NCBI RefSeq assembly: GCF_000344805.1
Contig: NC_020453.1
Span: forward strand, 310,001-374,000
Source of the DNA: Bradyrhizobium oligotrophicum S58
GTDB lineage: Bacteria; Pseudomonadota; Alphaproteobacteria; Rhizobiales; Xanthobacteraceae
Reading direction: 5' to 3'
Length of the DNA stretch: 64,000 nt
Below the pieces are notes generated by a model that saw nothing but the letters and a program-made list of their open reading frames with translations, was not told the origin of the DNA and ran no database searches. Position 1 is the stretch's first letter; each line of letters begins with the position of its first letter. Positions 16,489-25,367 of the stretch are shown piece by piece. Both the position numbers and the translations under genes were made by a program.

Positions 16489-16992
16489 TCAGAGATCCAG
16501 ACCTTTCTTCCTCAGCTCCTCGACCATCTGCTTCCTGATCTCTTCGCCGAGCGCCTGACCGAATCTCTGTCCGGCGATGCTCGACTCCTGGGTGACGGAC
16601 GGCAGCTTCTGCAGGACCCTTTGACCTGTCGAAGTCCTGTAGAACTCAGCCATGGTCCTGAGGTCGTCCGCCGAGAAGTTTCTGGCGTAGACCACAGCGA
16701 TCGCATCCGAGAATTCGGCAACCCTGCCCTGGAAGGCCTGGGTGAATTTCGGGATCAAAGCGTCATATTGCAGAGCGACCTCGGCGCGTCCCTGGACGAT
16801 CGTCGGTCTCAGGTTCTTCAGAATGATCGGCAACAGGGCTGTCGCCTGGTCATTCATGTGCATGGCCGACACCAACTCTCTCGCGGCTGCCAAGGACTCC
16901 GTCGACGTCGCCTGGGCCTTGGCCGCATGCGGCGTCGCGGCGGCGAGCCAAATGGCGGAGGCGACGGCCATGTACAGACGGCGATGCTTCAT
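16489..16992 (-). CDS. DUF2059 exported protein
   Basis: Starting at the ATG at 16992 (MKHRRLYMAVASAIW), the 167-residue product has a signal peptide ending near AAKAQ and a helical DUF2059 domain with the characteristic AEFYRTSTGQRVLQKLP motif. The frame extends to 17040, but the extra residues would spoil the signal peptide. DUF2059 proteins are periplasmic and of unknown function, although the family is common across proteobacteria. The protein ends in a charged helix, QMVEELRKKGLDL. A hairpin at 16350-16373 (TCATGCCCC / GGGGCATGA) lies beyond the stop and could end transcription, though it lacks a T-run. Confidence 0.82.
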   Translation of the reverse strand: MKHRRLYMAVASAIWLAAATPHAAKAQATSTESLAAARELVSAMHMNDQATALLPIILKNLRPTIVQGRAEVALQYDALIPKFTQAFQGRVAEFSDAIAVVYARNFSADDLRTMAEFYRTSTGQRVLQKLPSVTQESSIAGQRFGQALGEEIRKQMVEELRKKGLDL

Positions 16993-17743
16993 CTGATCCA
17001 CCGATCTCGGCCGCGCGGCGGCCGCGACGCATCGTAGCACTTGTCAGGTTCCAATGGCTAGAATGAACGCAGATGACCGAACAGTGTTCGTAGATTGCAA
17101 TCCGTTCGACCTGCTGGCGCTCTTGTCCTGGATCAAAGCTGGTGCTGTTGCCCGACGGGCAGTTTCCGCAGTCCCATCATGCGCCAATGGCCCGTCGTGT
17201 TAGTTTGTCGCAGCATTCGGGCTTGTGTCGTCGGGCAAATCAGCTGCACATTTCCGCGCGTCCCTGCTGCCGCATGAGGGGCGTTTCGCGACCGTCACGG
17301 ATCGTTGGCAGTGGGATGCGATGGGCGTGTGTTGCTGCAGCGTGGATCAGTCTGCGCGGACGAACGGCGACGCACGAACGGTCAAGTCGCGCGGTCCTGA
17401 TATCCCGATGCTGATATCAAGCGGGTGGTGATGCCCCAGTGCGTCCTGCTCGTGATGGTGGCCAACAAGCCCGGCGCACCAGGGAGAACGCGAAGCAGCC
17501 GTTAAAACCGTTGCGCAGGGGAGGCCGGGCGTATTCGGCCAGACCTGTGGTACCTGCCGCCAGCATTTTCTTCCGCTGGCGGGCCACGGGCGCGGCCAGC
17601 GCCCGGCCTTCCCTGCGCCCTCATGATTTGGGGGGCGACGAATTCAGCACAGCTCGGGCGCATCGTGTCGCGAGGATGAGGGCGCACGCATTCAATTCTT
17701 TCTCGCAATTCTTTCTCGGAGGCAACGCTGCCAACGCCAACCT
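16993..17743. other. Gene-poor degenerate region
   Basis: No coding sequence here has a credible start, codon bias or homology. Conceptual translation of the plus strand gives fragments such as HFRASLLPHEGRFA, KSRGPDIPMLIS and RTRENAKQPLKPLRRGGR, split by stops and frame changes. From memory these resemble spurious hypothetical proteins annotated repeatedly in Bradyrhizobium, which suggests a decayed copy of a dispersed intergenic repeat and not a gene. Two nearly identical ATTCTTTCTCG units lie at about 17694-17718. Confidence 0.45.
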
Positions 17744-17870
17744 CCGGTGTCGTCCCTGCGAACGCAGGGACCCATAACCACAGGGGTTAGTAGTTTTGCG
17801 CGGAACTCGCCGCCTGCATCTTACAAAGATCACGCGGTATGGGTCCCTGCGTTCGCAGGGACGACACCGG
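17744..17870. repeat. Nested inverted repeat (palindromic intergenic element)
   Basis: Arms at 17744-17776 and 17838-17870 are perfect 33-bp inverse copies. Each arm itself contains the near-perfect palindrome GTCCCTGCGAACGCAGGGAC. The 61-bp loop is unrelated sequence. A divergent copy of the same family lies at 38535-38688, so it is a dispersed element. Confidence 0.85.
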
Positions 17871-17905
17871 TTGTTTGGTGGTCGCTCGGCCCTTTCAGGC
17901 GGCCC

Positions 17906-17941
17906 AAAAAGAAAGGGGCCCCAGCTTGCGCTGGAGCCCCT
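17906..17941 (-). terminator. Rho-independent terminator of the glnK-amtB operon
   Basis: Read on the minus strand, a stem AGGGGCTCCAGC / GCTGGGGCCCCT with loop GCAA is followed by TTTCTTTTT. It lies 80 bp after the amtB stop codon at 18021. Confidence 0.85.
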
Positions 17942-18020
17942 CAACGGTCAGGGCATTGCCGGGTATTTGCCCGAACCGAAGTTGCGGGCCTGGTCGCTTA
18001 CGACCAAGCCCCGGGAGAAC

Positions 18021-19523
18021 TCAGTAATTGTAGGCGCGCTCGCCGTGGTCGGTGATGTCGAGACCTTCGCGCTCCTGCTCGACGGTCGGACGCAGGCCGA
18101 TGATCACGTCGACGACCTTGTAGAGGATCGCCGAGCCGATACCCGACCACGCCAGCGTGGCGAGGACAGCCTTGATCTGCGCCAGCATCTGCGTGGCGAA
18201 GTCGTAGGTGCCGGCGTTGTTGCCGGTGATGTTGGTGTAGTCGGTGATGCCGACGCCACCGAGCGCGGGGTTGACCAGGATGCCGGTGGCCAGCGCGCCG
18301 ATGATGCCGCCGATGCAGTGCACGCCGAACACGTCGAGCGCGTCGTCATAGCCGAGCGCATTCTTCACGGTGGAGACGAAGAACAGGCAGACCGGCGAGA
18401 CGATCAGGCCGAGCACCAGCGCGCCGATCGGGCCGGCATAGCCGGAGGCCGGGGTGACGGCGACCAGACCGGCAACCGCACCCGAGCAGATGCCGAGCAG
18501 CGAGGGCTTGCCCTTGACGGCCCATTCGCAGAGCAGCCAGGACAGCGCCGCACCGGCGGTGGCGACCATGGTGTTGACGAAGGCCAGCGCGGTGACGCCG
18601 TTCGATTCCAGGTTGGAGCCGGCGTTGAAGCCGAACCAGCCGACCCACAGCAGCGCGGCGCCGATCATGGTCATGGTCAGCGAGTGCGGAGCCATCAGCT
18701 CCTTGCCGTAGCCGGTGCGCTTGCCGATCAGCACGGCGCCGACGAGGCCCGCGATGCCGGCGTTGATGTGCACCACGGTGCCGCCCGCGAAGTCGAGGGC
18801 GCCAGCACCGGCGAGCCAGCCGACAGCGCCGGTGACTTCGTCGAGCTTGGTCTGGGCAGCGGTCTTGGCGGCAGCATCGGTGGCAGCAGCGAGAGCCTTG
18901 GCAGCGGCCGCGACGTCATCGGGAGCTGCGATGTACCAGACCCAGTGCGCGATCGGGAAGTAGATGAAGGTCACCCAGAGCAGGATGAACAGCATCACCG
19001 CCGAGAACTTGATGCGTTCGGCGAAGGCGCCGACGATCAGGGCCGGGGTGATCATCGCGAAGGTCATCTGGAACACGAAGTAGGCCAGCTCCGGGATCAC
19101 CACGCCGTTCGAGAAGGTCGGAACGGTCGAGTTGGCGTCGACGCCGTGCAGGAAGGCCTTGGAGAAGCCGCCGACCCACGAGGTCATGCTGCCGCCGTCG
19201 GTGAAGGCCATCGAGTAGCCGTAGAGCGTCCAGATCACGCCGACCATGGCGACGATCGCGAACACCTGGGTCAGGACCGAGGCCATGTTCTTGGTGCGGA
19301 CGAGGCCGCCATAGAACAGCGCAAGGCCGGGGATGGACATCATCAGGACGAGGGCGCTGGAGATCAGCATCCAGGCGACGTCGCCCTTGTTGGGCACGGG
19401 GGCGGCTGCGGCTGCGGCGGCAGGTGCATCCTCGGCGAACGCCATATCGGCGAAGCCTGCAACGCAGAGCCCGGCAATTGCGAGCGTAACCCATCCCGCG
19501 CTGGTTGGACGTTTGAACGTCAT
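18021..19523 (-). CDS. amtB: Ammonium transporter AmtB (copy 1)
   Basis: The 500-residue Amt/Rh channel conducts ammonium across the inner membrane and is gated by GlnK. A signal peptide (to about residue 30, AFAED) precedes 11 membrane helices. The pore His pair is H252 (TVVHINAG) and H402 (FGVHCIGG), and the signature DFAGGTVVHINAG is intact. Unusually, residues about 201-234 form an Ala/Lys/Asp-rich insert (AAAAKALAAATDAAAK) in the loop between helices 4 and 5, predicted to be periplasmic, where most Amt proteins have a short GGG turn. It lies 39 bp downstream of glnK, with which it is surely co-transcribed from the sigma-54 promoter at 20012. Confidence 0.96.
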   Translation of the reverse strand: MTFKRPTSAGWVTLAIAGLCVAGFADMAFAEDAPAAAAAAAPVPNKGDVAWMLISSALVLMMSIPGLALFYGGLVRTKNMASVLTQVFAIVAMVGVIWTLYGYSMAFTDGGSMTSWVGGFSKAFLHGVDANSTVPTFSNGVVIPELAYFVFQMTFAMITPALIVGAFAERIKFSAVMLFILLWVTFIYFPIAHWVWYIAAPDDVAAAAKALAAATDAAAKTAAQTKLDEVTGAVGWLAGAGALDFAGGTVVHINAGIAGLVGAVLIGKRTGYGKELMAPHSLTMTMIGAALLWVGWFGFNAGSNLESNGVTALAFVNTMVATAGAALSWLLCEWAVKGKPSLLGICSGAVAGLVAVTPASGYAGPIGALVLGLIVSPVCLFFVSTVKNALGYDDALDVFGVHCIGGIIGALATGILVNPALGGVGITDYTNITGNNAGTYDFATQMLAQIKAVLATLAWSGIGSAILYKVVDVIIGLRPTVEQEREGLDITDHGERAYNY

Positions 19524-19562
19524 TTTATTCTACTCCGTAAGTGTTCTGGTTTGAGCGCGAAA

Positions 19563-19934
<372 letters not shown>

Positions 19935-20011
19935 TTACCGAGCGCTTCCTGTCGACTGAGGTTCACCACGCGGAGAAATCTTCACGACGCGGGCCAGCCG
20001 GGGCCCATAGA

Positions 20012-20027
20012 ATCAAATGCCGTGCCA
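20012..20027 (-). promoter_or_regulatory. Sigma-54 (RpoN) promoter of glnK-amtB copy 1
   Basis: On the minus strand the sequence reads TGGCACG-GCAT-TTGAT. It matches the -24/-12 consensus TGGCACG-N4-TTGCW in all but one core position (A for C). The -12 element lies about 110 bp upstream of the glnK start. Confidence 0.7.
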
Positions 20028-20128
20028 GACGGCTCGGAACGGCTAACGAGCGGTGAACGCGGGGCTTTTCAGCCTGGAGGGGGGATGTTCGAACCTGCGC
20101 TATTCGGTCGCGCCTAAGGAATGGGCAA

Positions 20129-20151
20129 ACATGCGCAAAACTTGCGCATGT
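20129..20151. promoter_or_regulatory. NtrC-type enhancer site
   Basis: This is a perfect palindrome of two 10-bp arms (ACATGCGCAA / TTGCGCATGT) around AAC. The core TGCGCA-N5-TGCGCA has the 17-bp geometry of NtrC sites (TGCACC-N5-GGTGCA). It is centred about 113 bp upstream of the -24 element of the sigma-54 promoter, a normal enhancer distance. Confidence 0.6.
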
Positions 20152-20232
20152 CGGGCCCCAGACACAATGCTGCTCACTCGGCGGGCAGATTCCGCCGACT
20201 GAGAACGGATCAATTGGCGCCAAATCCTGCAG

Positions 20233-21543
20233 CTATTGCAGCGCCTCGCCATGCTGGGAGATGTCGAGCCCCTCGAGCTCGTGCTCCCGCGACACCCGCA
20301 GCGGCACGAAGGCGCTGACCAGCTTCAGGAGCCCCCAGGTGACGCCGCCCGACCATACCAGGGTGACGGCGACGCCATAGAGCTGGGCCACGAGCTGCTT
20401 CGGATTGCCTTCGATCAGCCCGGACGTGCCGCCGATCGCGGCGGTCGCGAACACGCCGGCCAGCAGGGTTCCGGTGAGGCCGCCGACGCCGTGGACGCCG
20501 AACACGTCGAGCGAATCGTCGTAGTTGAAGCGGTGCTTCAGCGAGGTGCAGGCCCAGTAGCAGATGATACCGGCCAGCGCGCCGATCACCAGCCCATGCC
20601 AGGGCGCGACGAAGCCGGAGGCCGGCGTGATGGTGCCGAGCCCGGCGACGGCGCCCGAGATCATGCCGAGCACCGACGGCTTGCGGCGGGTCGACCATTC
20701 CAGCGCGCCCCAGGTGATGGCGCCGGCGCAGGCCGCGAGATGGGTGGTCAGGATCGCCATTACCGCGTGCGCATTGGCGCCGAGGGCCGAGCCGCCGTTG
20801 AAGCCGAACCAGCCGACCCAGAGCAGGCCGGTGCCGACCACGGCGAGCGACAGGTCGAACGGCGAGAGGTTTTCGCTGCCATAGCCCTGGCGGCGTCCCA
20901 TCACCAGCGCCGCGACCAGCCCGCCCGTACCAGCGGAGAGATGCACGACCAGGCCGCCGGCGAAGTCGACCACGCCAGCCTGAGCCAGGAAGCCGCCGCC
21001 CCAGATCCAATGCGCCAGCGGCACGTAGACGAAGATGAACCAGGCGATGCCGAACAGCAGGTACGCCGAGAAGCGCATGCGGTCGGCCACCGAGCCCGCC
21101 ACCAGCGCCACCGTGATGATCGCGAACGTCATCTGGTACAGCATGAACAGCGCTTCCGGGATGGTCTTGGCGCCGGGATGGACGCTGTCCATGCCCATGC
21201 CGGCGAGGAAGGCGCGGTCGAGCGAGCCGATCCAGGTGCCGTCGCCGACGAAAGCGAGCGAGTAGCCGAACGCGACCCATAGGATCGAGATCAGCATCAC
21301 CGCCGCGAGGCTCTGCGCCATCGTCGCCAGCACGTTCTTCTTGCGCACCATGCCCGAGTAGAACAGCGCCAGCCCCGGGATCGTCATCATCAGCACCAGC
21401 GCGGTGGCGACGATCATCCAGGCGGTGTCGGCCGGCTCGATCGTCGACGGCGCTGCGGCAAGTGCGGGTGTGGCGAACGCAATCGCGCCCGCTGCAGCCA
21501 AAGCTGCAGACGCGCGCAGGCAACGAGACGCGCAGGTCCCCAT
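20233..21543 (-). CDS. amtB: Ammonium transporter AmtB (copy 2)
   Basis: The 436-residue Amt channel has a signal peptide ending at about residue 30 (PALAA), 11 membrane helices, the signature DFAGGLVVHLSAG and pore histidines H201 and H351 (FGVHGVGG). Its helix 4-5 loop has the usual HWIWGGGFL, without the insert of copy 1. The C-terminal tail LEGLDISQHGEAL is the conserved GlnK-interacting segment. It lies 93 bp downstream of the second glnK. The two AmtB proteins differ a good deal, so the duplication is old. Direction and order glnK-amtB-glnK-amtB place it upstream of the copy-1 pair, with its own 3' end near 20233. Confidence 0.95.
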   Translation of the reverse strand: MGTCASRCLRASAALAAAGAIAFATPALAAAPSTIEPADTAWMIVATALVLMMTIPGLALFYSGMVRKKNVLATMAQSLAAVMLISILWVAFGYSLAFVGDGTWIGSLDRAFLAGMGMDSVHPGAKTIPEALFMLYQMTFAIITVALVAGSVADRMRFSAYLLFGIAWFIFVYVPLAHWIWGGGFLAQAGVVDFAGGLVVHLSAGTGGLVAALVMGRRQGYGSENLSPFDLSLAVVGTGLLWVGWFGFNGGSALGANAHAVMAILTTHLAACAGAITWGALEWSTRRKPSVLGMISGAVAGLGTITPASGFVAPWHGLVIGALAGIICYWACTSLKHRFNYDDSLDVFGVHGVGGLTGTLLAGVFATAAIGGTSGLIEGNPKQLVAQLYGVAVTLVWSGGVTWGLLKLVSAFVPLRVSREHELEGLDISQHGEALQ

Positions 21544-21636
21544 GACAGTCCCCCCGGCATGTCAGATCAGGTTGAGAATTCTCGCTCCGCCGCGCCGTTG
21601 CGGCGGGCGTGCAGCCGTTGTGGCTGCGCGAAGTGG

Positions 21637-21993
<357 letters not shown>

Positions 21994-22061
21994 TCAGGGT
22001 CTGGGCAGCCTGTTTCTGAGGCAGGCGTCGGACGGCCGTTGTGGCCTGTTCCTAGGCAAAT

Positions 22062-22078
22062 GGCACAAAATGAGCGCA
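22062..22078. promoter_or_regulatory. Possible NtrC-like half-conserved site upstream of glnK copy 2
   Basis: On the minus strand TGCGCT-CATTT-TGTGCC has the NtrC 6-5-6 layout, with TGCGC and GTGC conserved but imperfect symmetry. It is about 95 bp before the glnK start. No good -24/-12 element was found between it and the gene, so it is a weak call. Confidence 0.25.
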
Positions 22079-22183
22079 GCGTTAAGCGAAAACGTCAAGG
22101 AGTGACCGATATCACTGAACGCAAGACGACATCGCCCGACAGATGGAAGACGTTTCACCGCCTTCCCCATTCAAGGACCCACT

Positions 22184-23056
22184 ATGTCGAATCGTTCCTG
22201 GTATTACGCAGCGCAAGGTCAGCAACAGGGCCCCATAGCCGAGGACGAGCTGCGCGACCTGATCGCAAGCGGCGTCGTGACGGCGGAGACGCTGCTGTGG
22301 AGCGACGGCATGGCGGGCTGGGAGAAGGCCGGACGCATCCCCGGACTGATGTCGGGCGTGTCGGCCAGCTTGCCAGGTGGTCCGCCCGCCTTCGATGGCG
22401 GCGGCGCGTCGGCCGGTGCGCTGTCGGCCAAGCTGGACACTTTCCCCTATTTCGGCTGGACGCTGTTGTACGTGGTCGGCCAGTTCCTGGTCGTCATCAC
22501 ACCGTGGACGGCGGTCTACCTCTACCGCTACGTGATCGAGCGGCTGCGGGTGCCCGGCCGGCCCAACCTCACCTTCACCGGCCAGCCGCTCGACATCTGG
22601 TACGTCTTCATCGCAATGGGCGTGCTGGCCTATGTCGGCCTCAGCGATCGGCCGGTCCTCAACCTCATCTCGCTGGTCGCCCCGGCGTTCCTCGGCTGGA
22701 TGGTGTTGCGCTGGCTCCTGAGCAACATCGCCGCCAACGGCGAGCGTTTGCCGATCCATTTCGAAGGCAGCCCCATCGTCTATGCCGGCTGGTACCTGCT
22801 GGTGATCGTGTCGGGCTTCACCATCATCGGCTGGGCCTGGGTGCTGACCGCCTGGATGCGCTGGGTCTGCCGCAACATCCAGGGCACGCGGCGCGAGGTC
22901 GTGTTCAACGGCGCGGGGCTGCAGGTGCTGTGGCGCACCCTGGTTTTCGTGCTCGGCTGCTCCGTGATCATTCCGATCCCGTGGCTGCTGCGCTGGTACA
23001 GCGCCTGGTACGTGTCGCAATTCGCCGTCGTGCCGCGCACCGCACAGCCCATGTGA
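22184..23056 (+). CDS. GYF_2 domain membrane protein
   Basis: The N-terminal 55 residues form a GYF_2 (DUF4339) domain: WYYAAQGQQQGPIAEDEL and LLWSDGMAGWEKAGRIPGL. A Gly/Ala-rich linker leads to an integral-membrane part with about six helices (residues about 85-285), for example LLYVVGQFLVVITPWTAVYL and WYLLVIVSGFTIIGWAWVL, ending in the Trp/Tyr-rich RWYSAWYVSQFAVV. GYF_2 domains bind proline-rich peptides, so the soluble domain probably recruits a partner to the inner membrane. The membrane part resembles DUF898-type proteins. Function is unknown. It converges on tesB with a 5-bp gap. Confidence 0.8.
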   Translation: MSNRSWYYAAQGQQQGPIAEDELRDLIASGVVTAETLLWSDGMAGWEKAGRIPGLMSGVSASLPGGPPAFDGGGASAGALSAKLDTFPYFGWTLLYVVGQFLVVITPWTAVYLYRYVIERLRVPGRPNLTFTGQPLDIWYVFIAMGVLAYVGLSDRPVLNLISLVAPAFLGWMVLRWLLSNIAANGERLPIHFEGSPIVYAGWYLLVIVSGFTIIGWAWVLTAWMRWVCRNIQGTRREVVFNGAGLQVLWRTLVFVLGCSVIIPIPWLLRWYSAWYVSQFAVVPRTAQPM

Positions 23057-23061
23057 GGCTG

Positions 23062-23937
23062 TTACGACCGGCGCTCGCGGATCGAACCTTCCTGGGCGAC
23101 GGAGGCGACGAGCGTGCCGTCCGTCGTGAAGATCGAGCCGCGGGTCAGCCCGCGGCCGCCCTGCGCGCTCGGCGAATCCTGCGCATAGAGCAGCCATTCG
23201 TCGGCACGGAACGGTCGGTGAAACCACATCGCGTGGTCGAGCGACGCCGGCATCATCCGCTTGTCGAACAGCGTGCGGCCATAGCGCGCCATCACCGCGT
23301 CGAGCAGCGAGAAGTCCGACGCATAGGCCAGCGCGCACATGTGGAGCGCCGGATCGTCGGGCAGCTTGGCCGCCGTCTTGATCCAGACGTGAATGCGGCC
23401 GTCCTCGATCCTCTCACCGAAATAGCGGCTGAGCTCGACCGGCCGCAACTCGATCGGACGGTCGGATTCGTAGTAGCGGCGGATGAAGTCCGGCATCCGC
23501 TGGAATATCTCCTGGAACATCGGCTGCTTGGAGATCTCCTCGGCCGTCAGCTTCTCCGGCGGCGGCACGTCCGGCATCTTGTCCTGGTGGTTGAACGCGC
23601 TCTCTTCGTCGCTGTGGAACGAGACCATGATCGAGAAGATGGCGTTGCCATGCTGGATCGCGGTCACGCGCCGCGTCGCGTAGCTCTTGCCGTCGCGCAG
23701 CCGCTCGACCTCGTAGATGATCGGCACCTGCGGATCGCCCGGCAGGATGAAATAGCAATGCAGCGAATGCGGCAGCCGGCCCTCGACGGTGCGGCAGGCC
23801 GCCATCATCGCCTGGCCGATCACCTGGCCGCCGAACACGCGCTGCCAGCTCGTCTTCGGGCTGTTGCCGCGGAACAGGTTCACCTCGAGCGGCTCGAGAT
23901 CGAGGATCGAGATCAGGTCGATCAGTCCCTTGGACAT
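23062..23937 (-). CDS. tesB: Acyl-CoA thioesterase II
   Basis: TesB hydrolyses medium and long acyl-CoA to free fatty acid and CoA in the cytoplasm. The 291-residue protein is a double hot-dog: the N-terminal half has the family start LVDLISILDLEPLEVNLFRG type sequence (here LILDLEPLEVNLFRG is represented by ISILDLEPLEVNLFRG) and FGGQVIGQAMMAACRTV; the C-terminal half has the catalytic aspartate region YASDFSLLDA and DHAMWFHRPFRADEWLLY, then GRGLTRGSIF and VASVAQEGSIR. Length matches E. coli TesB (286). It is monocistronic, divergent from the hydroxylase gene. Confidence 0.93.
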   Translation of the reverse strand: MSKGLIDLISILDLEPLEVNLFRGNSPKTSWQRVFGGQVIGQAMMAACRTVEGRLPHSLHCYFILPGDPQVPIIYEVERLRDGKSYATRRVTAIQHGNAIFSIMVSFHSDEESAFNHQDKMPDVPPPEKLTAEEISKQPMFQEIFQRMPDFIRRYYESDRPIELRPVELSRYFGERIEDGRIHVWIKTAAKLPDDPALHMCALAYASDFSLLDAVMARYGRTLFDKRMMPASLDHAMWFHRPFRADEWLLYAQDSPSAQGGRGLTRGSIFTTDGTLVASVAQEGSIRERRS

Positions 23938-24088
23938 GGCGTGGCGCTTTCGCTGGCTCGGCCGCCGGCCCCGTTCGGGCGGGATCAGGCATCCGGAATT
24001 GACGGCCTCGGGGGTGGCAGCCCTTGGTTCTCCCCCCTGTTTCGCCTAGCTATACTCCACCCGCAAGAGTAACCGTGAGCAGAGTGCC

Positions 24089-25309
24089 ATGACGACACAG
24101 CGAAGCATTGTCATTTGTGGCGGGGCGTTTGCCGGCCTTGCCCTGGCACTCGCGCTCCGGCAGGGGCTCGGCGGCGACGTCCCGGTGATCGTGGCCGATC
24201 CGGCGCTCGCCAACCGGCCGAGCCGCGATCCGCGCGCCAGCGCCATCGTCGCGGCCTGCCGCAAGCTGTTCGACGCGATCGGCGTCTGGGCCGATGTTGC
24301 GCCCGAGGCGCAGCCGATCCTCGACATGGTCATCACCGATTCCAAGCTCGAGGACGCGACGCGTCCGGCGTTCCTGACCTTCGCCGGCCAGGTCGAGGCC
24401 GGCGAGCCGTTCGCGCACATGGTCGAGAACCGGCTGCTGATCGATGCGCTGGTCCGGCATGCCGAGGCCGCGGGCGTCGAGCTCAAGGCAACACCTGTGA
24501 CCGGCTTTACGACGCGCGGCGACGGCGTCGCGGTGACGCTGGGCGACGGCAGCCAACTCGAGGCCAGCCTGCTGGTGGCGGCGGATGGCGCTCGCTCCAG
24601 GCTGCGCGAACGCGCCGGCATTCAGACTCACGGCTGGGACTACGACCAGTCCGGCATCGTCGTGACCATCGGTCATGAGCGCGATCATGGCGGCCGCGCC
24701 GAGGAGCATTTTCTTCCCCCCGGACCGTTCGCGATGCTGCCGCTCACCGGCAAGCGCTCCTCGCTGGTGTGGACCGAGCGGCGCGCCGAGGCGAAGCGTC
24801 TGGTGGCGCTGAGCGCCGCCGAATTCCATGCCGAGCTGGAGAAGCGCGCCGGTCTGCATCTCGGCGAACTGACCGTGCTGGATCAGCCGCGCGCGTTTCC
24901 GCTGTCCTATTTCGTCGCCCGCTCGTTCATCGCGCCCAGGCTGGCGCTGGTCGGCGACGCCGCCCATGTGATCCATCCGATCGCAGGCCAGGGCCTCAAC
25001 ATGGGGCTGAAGGACGTCGCCGCGCTGGCGGAGGTCGTGGTCGATGCCGCACGGATGGGAATCGATCCGGGGCAGGTGGACGTCTTGGAAAGCTACCAGC
25101 GCTGGCGGCGGTTCGACACGATGGCGATGGGCCTGGCCACCAACTCGCTGAATTTCCTGTTCTCCAACAAGTCGACCTTGCTGCGCACCGTGCGCGACAT
25201 CGGGCTCGGGATCGTCGATCGCGCGCCGCCCTTGAAGGAGCTGTTCATCAGGCAGGCTGCCGGTCTCACGGGAGAGATGCCGCGGCTGCTGAAGGGCGAG
25301 GCGCTTTAG
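24089..25309 (+). CDS. UbiH/UbiF/Coq6-family FAD-dependent ubiquinone-biosynthesis hydroxylase
   Basis: The 406-residue class A flavin monooxygenase hydroxylates the ubiquinone precursor ring using O2 and NADPH at the inner membrane. The N-terminal dinucleotide fold is ICGGAFAGLALALALRQG, the middle DG motif is AADGARSRLRERAG, and the signature of the UbiH/COQ6 family is intact in LVGDAAHVIHPIAGQGLNMGLKD. Which ring position it hydroxylates (UbiL, UbiM or UbiH type) cannot be told by eye. It ends at a short repeat at 25308. It is divergent from tesB. Confidence 0.88.
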   Translation: MTTQRSIVICGGAFAGLALALALRQGLGGDVPVIVADPALANRPSRDPRASAIVAACRKLFDAIGVWADVAPEAQPILDMVITDSKLEDATRPAFLTFAGQVEAGEPFAHMVENRLLIDALVRHAEAAGVELKATPVTGFTTRGDGVAVTLGDGSQLEASLLVAADGARSRLRERAGIQTHGWDYDQSGIVVTIGHERDHGGRAEEHFLPPGPFAMLPLTGKRSSLVWTERRAEAKRLVALSAAEFHAELEKRAGLHLGELTVLDQPRAFPLSYFVARSFIAPRLALVGDAAHVIHPIAGQGLNMGLKDVAALAEVVVDAARMGIDPGQVDVLESYQRWRRFDTMAMGLATNSLNFLFSNKSTLLRTVRDIGLGIVDRAPPLKELFIRQAAGLTGEMPRLLKGEAL

Positions 25310-25362
25310 AGCAGGATCCGGAAAGTGAGAACTGATTTTCCGAAGAGATCATGGTCGAACAA
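25308..25362. repeat. Short intergenic rhizobial repeat
   Basis: The sequence GAGCAGGATCCGGAAAGTGAG...TTTTCCGAAGAGATCATGG directly follows the hydroxylase stop codon. It has the inverted core TCCGGAAA / TTTTCCGA. From memory it belongs to a repeat family common in Bradyrhizobium and relatives (GAGCATGATCCGGAAAAGTG type). Assignment is from memory, not a search. Confidence 0.55.
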
Positions 25363-25367
25363 AGCGC

